NCBI GenBank assembly: GCA_025454095.1
Contig: JALOPC010000097.1
Coordinates: 1 to 6,254 of the forward strand
Origin: Syntrophales bacterium
GTDB lineage: Bacteria > Desulfobacterota > Syntrophia > Syntrophales > UBA2192
DNA: 6,254 nt
Direction: 5' to 3'
Each line of letters begins with the position of its first letter. The first letter of the stretch is position 1. A program made the translations under genes and the position numbers. The notes beneath the pieces are model-generated. The model was not told the origin of the DNA, made no database searches, and saw nothing but the letters and a program-made list of their open reading frames with translations. Shown piece after piece: positions 1-5,400 of the stretch.

Positions 1-2
1 TC

Positions 3-1043
3 ACGAAAGTCAAAGCCCTCTCCGACAGCCTCGTCGAGCACATGCCCGTGGGAATCGTGGCCGTCGATCCGGGGGAGCGCGTCATGGTGTTCAACGACAA
101 AGCGGAAAGGCTGCTCGACCGGCCCGCGGCGGACGTGCTCGGGAGGCCCGCGCAGGGGTTTCTGCCCCCCGCGTGCCTGGAGATGCTGCGGGGCGTGGCG
201 CCGGAGCGGCCCATTGCGGAGAAGGAGTTCGACTGCACGATCCGCGAGGGACGCACGGTCCCGCTCGAGGTGATCGCGGCGGTTCTGAAGGGCGACGACG
301 GGGCGCTGATCGGCCGCATCGCTCTGCTGCGCGATCTCTCGGAGCTTCGGCACCTGCGGAGGGAAGTCGAGCGGAGCCAGCGGCTGGCCGCCGTCGGGAG
401 CCTCGCCGCGGGGGTGGCCCACGAGATCCGCAACCCGCTGAGCTCGCTGAAGGGCTTTGCCACCTATTTCCGCCAGCGGTACGGCGGCGTGCCGGATGAC
501 GTGAAAATGGCCGACATCATGATCCAGGAAGTGGACCGCCTCAACCGCGTCATCACGGAGCTGCTCGAGTTCTCGCGCCCCCTGTCCCTGCAAAGAGTGG
601 AGACGGACGCCGCGGCCCTCGTCAGGCAGGTGCTGGACACGATCGAGCGGCAGGCGGGTGAAAAGGGGATCGCGGTGCGGGCGGAGCTGCCGCCCGGTCT
701 CCCCGCCGTCCGCATCGACCCGGACCGCCTGACGCAGGTGCTGCTCAACCTCTTTCTGAATGCCCTGGCCGCCATGGAACGGGGAGGGGTTCTCTCGGTG
801 GGCCTCGCCCTGCAGGAGAACCGCACCCTGCGGATCACGGTCGGCGACTCCGGAACGGGCATCCGCAGGGAAGACCTCGGGCGGGTCTTCGACCCCTACT
901 TCACGACCAAGGCCTCCGGGACAGGCCTCGGCCTTGCGATCGTGCACCGGATCGTGGAGGCCCACGACGGAGAGATCCGCCTGGAAAGCGAGCCGGGGAA
1001 GGGGACAACCTTTACGGTTCTCCTGCCGGCCGACGGTGCATGA
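3..1043 (+). CDS. PAS-domain sensor histidine kinase, NtrB/ZraS-like (5' end outside window)
   Basis: This is the C-terminal part of a two-component sensor kinase that would autophosphorylate and pass phosphate to the regulator encoded next to it. Counting from the internal Met at 42: a PAS domain (about residues 1-105, opening MPVGIVAVD), a short linker helix, the HisKA H-box GVAHEIRNPLSSLKG with phospho-acceptor His127 (codon 420-422), and the HATPase_c domain with N-box (LLNLFLNAL, about 234-242), G1 box DSGTGI (269-274), F-box FDPYFTT (283-289) and G2 box GTGLGLAI (293-300). All catalytic motifs are intact. The frame stays open upstream of 42 to the window edge (TKVKALSDSLVEH, typical lead-in to a PAS domain), and no ribosome binding site precedes 42, so that Met is not the start. 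Membrane or sensory segments, if any, lie outside. The stop is 30 bp before the regulator gene, indicating one operon. The input signal cannot be read from the sequence. Confidence 0.95.
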   Translation, partial: TKVKALSDSLVEHMPVGIVAVDPGERVMVFNDKAERLLDRPAADVLGRPAQGFLPPACLEMLRGVAPERPIAEKEFDCTIREGRTVPLEVIAAVLKGDDGALIGRIALLRDLSELRHLRREVERSQRLAAVGSLAAGVAHEIRNPLSSLKGFATYFRQRYGGVPDDVKMADIMIQEVDRLNRVITELLEFSRPLSLQRVETDAAALVRQVLDTIERQAGEKGIAVRAELPPGLPAVRIDPDRLTQVLLNLFLNALAAMERGGVLSVGLALQENRTLRITVGDSGTGIRREDLGRVFDPYFTTKASGTGLGLAIVHRIVEAHDGEIRLESEPGKGTTFTVLLPADGA

Positions 1044-1073
1044 CGTGACGGCAGAACGCTTCGAGACGGGACC

Positions 1074-2441
1074 ATGACCATGACGGGAAAGAACACGATT
1101 CTGGTTGTCGACGACGACTTCGCACACCGGACCATGCTCAAGACGCTGGTCGGCGGATGGGGCTACGAGGTCCGCGAGGCCGACGACGGCGCGGCGGCCG
1201 TCGAGGCGGTCGCGAAGGAGCCTTTCGACCTGGTCCTGATGGACATCCGGATGGCGCGCGTCTCGGGGATCGAGGCCCTCGAGGAAATCCGCAAATTCAA
1301 CCCGGCCCTTCCCGTCATCCTCATGACGGCCTATGCCTCCGTGGAAACGGCCGTAGGCGCGCTCAAGAAGGGGGCCTACGACTACCTGACCAAGCCCCTC
1401 GATTTCGACGAACTGCGCCTTGCCCTGGATCGGGCCCTGGAGCACAGGCACCTCAAGGAAGAGAACCGGATGCTCCGGGAGCGCCTGGGCGCGCACTTCG
1501 ACCGGGGAAACCTCATCGGCCGCAGCGCGGCCATGACGAGGCTGCTGGACCTGGTGGCCCAGGTGGCCCCCTCGGAGGCGACGGTGCTCGTCACGGGCGA
1601 GTCGGGAACGGGCAAGGAGATGATCGCCGGGGCCATCCACTATAACAGCCCGCGGAAGACGGGGCCGTTTATCCGCATCAACTGCGCCGCCATTACGGAG
1701 TCGCTCCTCGAGTCGGAGCTCTTCGGCCACGAGAAGGGCTCCTTCACCGGCGCCGACCGGCGCAAGGAGGGCAAGTTCCGGCAGGCCGACCGGGGGACGA
1801 TCTTTCTCGACGAGGTGAGCGAGATGTCGCTGGGCATGCAGGTGAAACTCCTGCGGGTCCTGCAGGAGCGGGAATTCACCCGCGTGGGCGGCGAGGAGGT
1901 GATCCGCGTCGACGTGCGGGTCATCGCCGCCACGAATCGCGACCTGCTCCGGGCCGTGACGGAAGGCCGATTCCGGGAGGACCTCTTCTACCGGCTCAAC
2001 GTGGTGACCCTGCGCGTGCCGCCGCTTCGGGAGCGCAGGGAGGACATCCCGCTGCTGGCCCAGCATTTCCTGAAGATCTTCGCGGAGCGAAACCGCAAGG
2101 CCCTCCACGGGTTCACGTCCCGGGCCATGGACCGCCTGCTGCGATATCCCTGGCCGGGAAACGTCCGCGAGCTGATGAACACGGTGGAGCGGGGCGTCGT
2201 ACTGTGCCGGGCCGACATTCTCGACGAGGCGGACGTGGCGCCCGTGCTCGAGACGGAGGCCCCGCAGGCGGCCGCCGTTGCAGCGGCCTCGCCGGGCGCA
2301 TCCCTGGAAGATGTGGAGAAGGCGGCGATTCTGAAGACCCTCGATGAGGCAAACGGGAACAAGAGCGAAGCGGCCCGCCGCCTGGGCATCACCCGCCGCA
2401 CGCTGCACCTGAAGCTCAAAAAATACGGCCTGATGGAATGA
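1074..2441 (+). CDS. NtrC-family sigma-54-dependent response regulator (AtoC/ZraR-like)
   Basis: Cognate response regulator that, when phosphorylated, would hydrolyse ATP to open sigma-54 RNA polymerase promoters. Domains in order: receiver (about 8-122) with acidic pocket DDD13-15, phospho-acceptor Asp57 in LVLMDIRM, Thr85 and Lys107; linker helix; AAA+ domain (about 147-370) with Walker A GESGTGKE (175-182), sigma-54-contact loop GSFTGA (222-227, family consensus GAFTGA) and Walker B GTIFLDE (241-247); then an Ala-rich linker and a C-terminal Fis-type helix-turn-helix (NKSEAARRLGITRRTLHLKLKKYGL, about 429-453). The 455-aa length is normal for the family. Two starts are possible: ATG 1074 and ATG 1080. 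The weak purine patch GAGACGGGA at 1063-1071 sits at better spacing for 1080, giving a product starting MTGKNTILVVDDD. No target promoter can be proven; a weak sigma-54-like site lies before the convergent molybdoenzyme gene. Confidence 0.96.
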   Translation: MTMTGKNTILVVDDDFAHRTMLKTLVGGWGYEVREADDGAAAVEAVAKEPFDLVLMDIRMARVSGIEALEEIRKFNPALPVILMTAYASVETAVGALKKGAYDYLTKPLDFDELRLALDRALEHRHLKEENRMLRERLGAHFDRGNLIGRSAAMTRLLDLVAQVAPSEATVLVTGESGTGKEMIAGAIHYNSPRKTGPFIRINCAAITESLLESELFGHEKGSFTGADRRKEGKFRQADRGTIFLDEVSEMSLGMQVKLLRVLQEREFTRVGGEEVIRVDVRVIAATNRDLLRAVTEGRFREDLFYRLNVVTLRVPPLRERREDIPLLAQHFLKIFAERNRKALHGFTSRAMDRLLRYPWPGNVRELMNTVERGVVLCRADILDEADVAPVLETEAPQAAAVAAASPGASLEDVEKAAILKTLDEANGNKSEAARRLGITRRTLHLKLKKYGLME

Positions 2442-2457
2442 AGGTTTTGCGGTGAAC

Positions 2458-2497
2458 AACAAAGGGCCCCGTCCGCACACGGACGGGGCCCTTTGTT
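2458..2497. terminator. Bidirectional intrinsic terminator between convergent genes
   Basis: A perfect 18-bp inverted repeat has arms 2458-2475 and 2480-2497 and a 4-nt loop, CACA. The core is very GC-rich (GGGCCCCGTCCG), flanked by AACAAA on the left and TTTGTT on the right. Each strand therefore ends the hairpin with a U-rich run (TTTGTTT on +, TTTGTT on -). It starts 17 bp after the regulator stop and lies 50 bp beyond the molybdoenzyme stop at 2547, so it can end both transcripts. Confidence 0.9.
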
Positions 2498-2546
2498 TAC
2501 CATTGATTCTGCTTCCTTCCCTATACCCGATACCCGAGACCCTTCT

Positions 2547-4625
2547 TCAGGCTTTGGATACCCTGCAGGGCAGTCCCTTTAAATTCGGAGTCCCGTACTC
2601 TTTCCCGAGCTTTCCGACTGATGTGAGCATGTTGAAGTTGGCCGACTGCCAGTCGTACTGGGTCTCCGGTTTTCCCTCGGGGAACCACCAGCCGTGGGCG
2701 GCGCAGAGAACGCGCGGGTCGAGGGCATCGGTGAAATAGGCCTTCTGGGTGATCTTTCCGTAGGGGGTCTCGATGAGAACGTTGTCGCCCTCGGCGATCC
2801 CGAACTTCCCGGCCGTTGCCGGGTGGATCTCCAGCCTCGGGTCGGGGTTCATCTTTCGCAGTTTTTCGACCCACCGGTACGAGGAATGCAGGTAGTAGCG
2901 GCTCTTGGCGCTCGTCAGGACCAGCGGGTAGGCCGGGTCTTCCGCCTCGGGCAGGCCCTTGTAAACGGGAAGCGCCGAGAGCTTGAACTTCTCCGCCGTG
3001 CTGAGGCGCAGCTCCACCTTCTGCGTCGGCGTCGAGAATCCCTTCTCCTCGTACTTCCTGAATCGCTCGGGCCCCTTCAGGTAGCCCTTCTCGCAGAACT
3101 GGGCGTAGGTGAGGCCCGCGGGTTTCACCACGTCCTCGGCGAACTCGTTGAAGTCCTCCTTCCAGAGCTCCTTCGGCGTCATGAGCTTGCCCAGTTCGTT
3201 CATGATCTTGATGTCGGGCCAGCACTCCTCCGGCGGCTCCACCACCTTGGGCCTTGCCAGGATGTAGCCGTGGCCGATGCCGATGTGGCCGATGTCGTTG
3301 AACTCGAACTGCGTGGCCGCCGGCAGCACCACGTCGGCCATGGCGGCCGTGGGGGTCATGAAGATCTCGGCGACGGCGAGGAAGTCGAGCTTCATGAAGG
3401 CCTCGTAGGTGAGCTTGCTGTCGGCGTAGGAGAGCATGGGGTTGCAGCACATCATGTAGGCGCCGCGGATCGGGTAGGGCTTGTCCTCGAGGATCGCCTT
3501 ACGGAAGAAGGCCGGCGCGTTCGTCATGAGCCGCGGGATGATGCCGTGGGCGTTTCCGATCATCTCCTTGCGCTTGTCGGGGATGAGATCGGCCCGCACC
3601 AGGGGCGCCAGGCCCAGCATCTTCGGGTCGCGCGGATCCACGTTTCCGCCGGGGACGTCGAGATTGCCCGTGATCGCCATCAGGCAGATGAGGGCCCGTG
3701 TCGTTTCAAAAGTCTGCGTATTGTGCTCGATGGGGTTGCCCCACTGGATGGCGGCGGGTTTTGCCGCGGCGTAGGCCCGGGCGGCCTGGCGGATCAGATC
3801 GGCCGGCACCCAGGTGATCTCGGAGACCGTCTCGGGGCCGTATGCCTTCACATGCGCGGCAAGCTCGTCGAAGCCGTGAGTCCACTTTTCGACGAACTCC
3901 TTGTCATAGAGCCCTTCCTCGATAATGACGTTGAGAAAGCCCAGGGCGAGCGCGGCGTCGGTGCCGGGGCGCAGCTGCAACCAGTGCTTTGCCTTCTTCG
4001 CCAGGTCGATCCGCCGCGGGTCGATGACGACGATCTCGGTGCCATCCTTGATCTGCTTCATGAGCATGCTGCAGATCTCGCCCTCCTCGTTGGTGGCGGT
4101 GATGTTGCTGCCCCAGAGGACGACGAGCTTGCTCGGGTAGTGCAGGTCCGCCACGGGGTAGAAGCCGCAGGAGTGAACGCCCGTGATCTCGCGGGGCGCG
4201 TGGCAGACGTCCTGGGAGGCGATGATGTTGGGCGAGCCGAAGAGGTTGGCCAGCCGGATCTGGATGAAGTGGTCGAGACCCTTTGGCATGCCCACGCCGA
4301 AGGCGACGCCCTTGGCGCCGTACTGCTCCTTCACCTTGAGCAGTCCCTCGGAGACGGTCTTCAGGGCCTCTTCCCAGGAGATGCGCGCCCACTTCCCCTC
4401 GCCCCGCTTGCCGACACGCTTCAGGGGGTGGCGAAGGCGGTCGGGGTGATTGAGCTTATCCGCCGAGGCGATCCCCTTGATGCAGGTGTAGCCTTTGCTC
4501 AGGAATCCCGTCGGGTCCCCCTTGATCTTCACGATCCGGTTGTCCTGAACCCCCACGAGAAGCGTACAGCCCCCGTGATCCATTCGCGCGCAGTGTGTCT
4601 TGATCCATCGGATGTCTTCTGCCAT
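2547..4625 (-). CDS. Molybdopterin (Mo/W-bis-MGD) oxidoreductase, DMSO-reductase superfamily, acetylene-hydratase-like group
   Basis: A 692-aa, apparently cytoplasmic Mo/W enzyme. Domains: N-terminal Fe-S domain (about 8-62), central molybdopterin domain (about 63-500) with GSN172-174, DPRR202-205 and PGTDAAL220-226, and C-terminal dinucleotide-binding domain (about 566-685) with HGWWFPE at 644-650. Cys141 (SQDVCHAPREITG) falls where the metal-ligating Cys/Sec is expected. Normal Cys spacing C-x2/3-C-x3-C is altered: Cys12-x3-Asp16-x3-Cys20-x27-Cys48, with Asp at the second ligand position. No twin-arginine or other signal peptide is seen. ATG 4625 is chosen because GGGAG precedes it by about 9 nt; an upstream in-frame ATG at 4694 has no such site and adds a non-conserved leader. 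No electron-transfer or membrane subunit adjoins; downstream is the terminator. The substrate is unknown. Overall flow resembles acetylene hydratase from memory, but formate, aldehyde or sulfur-compound oxidoreductases of the same superfamily are not excluded. Confidence 0.92.
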   Translation of the reverse strand: MAEDIRWIKTHCARMDHGGCTLLVGVQDNRIVKIKGDPTGFLSKGYTCIKGIASADKLNHPDRLRHPLKRVGKRGEGKWARISWEEALKTVSEGLLKVKEQYGAKGVAFGVGMPKGLDHFIQIRLANLFGSPNIIASQDVCHAPREITGVHSCGFYPVADLHYPSKLVVLWGSNITATNEEGEICSMLMKQIKDGTEIVVIDPRRIDLAKKAKHWLQLRPGTDAALALGFLNVIIEEGLYDKEFVEKWTHGFDELAAHVKAYGPETVSEITWVPADLIRQAARAYAAAKPAAIQWGNPIEHNTQTFETTRALICLMAITGNLDVPGGNVDPRDPKMLGLAPLVRADLIPDKRKEMIGNAHGIIPRLMTNAPAFFRKAILEDKPYPIRGAYMMCCNPMLSYADSKLTYEAFMKLDFLAVAEIFMTPTAAMADVVLPAATQFEFNDIGHIGIGHGYILARPKVVEPPEECWPDIKIMNELGKLMTPKELWKEDFNEFAEDVVKPAGLTYAQFCEKGYLKGPERFRKYEEKGFSTPTQKVELRLSTAEKFKLSALPVYKGLPEAEDPAYPLVLTSAKSRYYLHSSYRWVEKLRKMNPDPRLEIHPATAGKFGIAEGDNVLIETPYGKITQKAYFTDALDPRVLCAAHGWWFPEGKPETQYDWQSANFNMLTSVGKLGKEYGTPNLKGLPCRVSKA

Positions 4626-4682
4626 GATCCTTCTCTCCCTTCGGTCATCTCCCGCAAACAGCCGTCTGTCGAGGACAGGGGC

Positions 4683-4711
4683 ACCATACACCATTTGCCC
4701 GGAGGCTGCAA
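4683..4711 (-). promoter_or_regulatory. Candidate sigma-70-type promoter for the molybdoenzyme gene
   Basis: On the - strand, TTGCAG (complement of 4706-4711) is followed by a 17-bp spacer and TATGGT (complement of 4683-4688). Each hexamer matches consensus at four of six positions with ideal spacing. It would start transcription near 4676, about 50 nt before ATG 4625. The upstream alternative ATG at 4694 falls inside this element, which would disfavour that start if the promoter is real. Consensus matching only. Confidence 0.3.
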
Positions 4712-4745
4712 AACCTTATTTGGAGAAGGTCCCGGGTCGTGGGGG

Positions 4746-4760
4746 GCGAACCTTGTGCCG
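4746..4760 (-). promoter_or_regulatory. Candidate sigma-54 (-24/-12) promoter
   Basis: On the - strand the sequence CGGCACAAGGTTCGC (complement of 4746-4760) has GGCAC at the -24 element and TCGC at the -12 element with the required GG-N10-GC spacing (consensus TGGCAC-N5-TTGC). It lies between the scaffold and molybdoenzyme genes and points at the latter, giving a leader of roughly 110 nt. A sigma-54 activator is encoded convergently just beyond, which makes the match more interesting. Such a match can occur by chance in GC-rich DNA. Confidence 0.28.
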
Positions 4761-4782
4761 GTGCGCGACCCTGCGGCAGGCG

Positions 4783-5226
4783 TCACCCCGCCTTGTCCTT
4801 CCTTCCCGTCACGCAGCTCCGCAGCGCCCGCTGGAAGGCCCGGGCCGCGTGGAGCGCGCAGTGATGGTCGGGCTCGGGCATCCCGCCCAGTTCCTCGATG
4901 ATGGCGCTCTGGGTGATCCTCAGGCATTCCCGCACGGGGCGGCCCTTCGCAAGCGCCACGGCCGCCGCTACGGATGCGCAGGTGGGCAGGCATCCCGTCG
5001 TCTGGAACGTGGCCTCCTCGATGCGTCCGTCCCGTACCCGCAGCCACACCTCCACGACGTCCCCGCAGTCCTCGGCCGTGAACTTCCCGTAGCCGTCGTG
5101 CTTCTCCAGCGGCCGGGCGTTGTCGAGGCTCGTCCCGTAGTCGATCAGCTTCTCCGAGTAGTTCTTGCCCGTGACGGCAAAGAGCTTTTTCAGGATCTCG
5201 AGGGTGATGTCCCGGTCCTCGCTCAT
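4783..5226 (-). CDS. NifU/IscU-like iron-sulfur cluster assembly scaffold protein
   Basis: A 147-aa protein matching the NifU N-terminal/IscU fold, which builds a transient [2Fe-2S] or [4Fe-4S] cluster and hands it to client proteins in the cytoplasm. The YSEKLIDY segment (23-30) resembles the family N-terminus. The three conserved cluster ligands are present: Cys54 in DCGD (with the conserved Asp56), Cys79 in TTGCLPTCAS, and Cys123 in DHHCAL. Cys83 and Cys101 are additional. The HscA-binding LPPVK motif of IscU is replaced by LGGMPEP, which is more NifU-like and suggests no HscA dependence. The NifU central ferredoxin-like and C-terminal domains are absent. The start at 5226 has a GAGAGG purine run about 10 nt upstream. 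It precedes the molybdoenzyme gene on the same strand by 157 bp, so it may serve that enzyme's cluster; co-transcription is not shown. Confidence 0.9.
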   Translation of the reverse strand: MSEDRDITLEILKKLFAVTGKNYSEKLIDYGTSLDNARPLEKHDGYGKFTAEDCGDVVEVWLRVRDGRIEEATFQTTGCLPTCASVAAAVALAKGRPVRECLRITQSAIIEELGGMPEPDHHCALHAARAFQRALRSCVTGRKDKAG

Positions 5227-5254
5227 GTCTTTGCAACCTCTCGGTCGGTTTCAA

Positions 5255-5269
5255 GGGCGCGTCGCGCCC
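5255..5269. repeat. Near-perfect palindrome in the scaffold gene leader
   Basis: GGGCGCG (5255-5261), one central T, then CGCGCCC (5263-5269) form a 7-bp-arm inverted repeat 29-43 nt upstream of the scaffold start codon. It could be an operator or an RNA hairpin in the leader. It is short and GC-rich, so chance remains possible. Confidence 0.35.
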
Positions 5270-5292
5270 GCCCGTTTCGACTAATCACAAAA

Positions 5293-5339
5293 CGGTTTCC
5301 AATGCAACCCCGGGCGGCCAAGCCGCCTGCTCGGAACCG
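5293..5339. repeat. Nested inverted repeats in the divergent intergenic region
   Basis: An inner hairpin GGCGGC (5313-5318), CAA, GCCGCC (5322-5327) is enclosed by an imperfect outer pair CGGTTTCC (5293-5300) and GGAACCG (5333-5339), which matches apart from one extra T. It lies between the divergent scaffold and flavoenzyme genes, upstream of the flavoenzyme promoter candidate. A regulator-binding role is possible but not shown. Confidence 0.3.
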
Positions 5340-5360
5340 CTTACGTCGCAGCCGGTTCTG

Positions 5361-5369
5361 TGGTATCAT
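5361..5369 (+). promoter_or_regulatory. Candidate extended -10 promoter for the flavoenzyme gene
   Basis: TGGTATCAT is a TGn extended -10 motif followed by TATCAT (five of six matches to TATAAT). The expected start is near 5376, about 25 nt before ATG 5401, leaving room for the ribosome binding site. The -35 position at 17-bp spacing (TTACGT, 5341-5346) is poor, as is common for extended -10 promoters. Confidence 0.45.
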
Positions 5370-5385
5370 TTTCAAAACAACGCGG

Positions 5386-5392
5386 AAGGAGG
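5386..5392 (+). promoter_or_regulatory. Strong Shine-Dalgarno site for the flavoenzyme gene
   Basis: AAGGAGG lies 8 nt before ATG 5401, a complete anti-16S match at ideal spacing. This fixes the start at 5401 and shows that the short open stretch 5401-5535 is a genuine, well-translated gene start rather than a chance frame. Confidence 0.9.
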
Positions 5393-5400
5393 AGCAAGCG

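Noticed and set aside
2524..2537. Two tandem copies of TACCCGA after the molybdoenzyme stop
   Set aside because: Only two 7-bp units; too short to call a meaningful repeat.
4626..4694. Molybdoenzyme start at ATG 4694 (23 residues longer)
   Set aside because: The extra residues are not typical of the family, no ribosome binding site is evident there, and ATG 4625 has GGGAG upstream and begins just before the Fe-S domain. It also shows no twin-arginine signal.
4770..4780. CCTGC-G-GCAGG palindrome just after the scaffold stop, considered as terminator
   Set aside because: 5-bp arms, a single-base centre and no U-run; it cannot act as an intrinsic terminator as it stands.
2694..4901. 735-codon open frame on the + strand
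   Set aside because: It is antisense to the molybdoenzyme and part of the scaffold gene, has a Gly/Leu/His/Arg/Val-rich composition typical of high-GC shadows, and shows no recognisable motif.
5281..5312. Possible -35 (TTGCAT on the - strand) for the scaffold gene
   Set aside because: The hexamer at 17-bp spacing (TTAGTC) is a poor -10, so no promoter is called.
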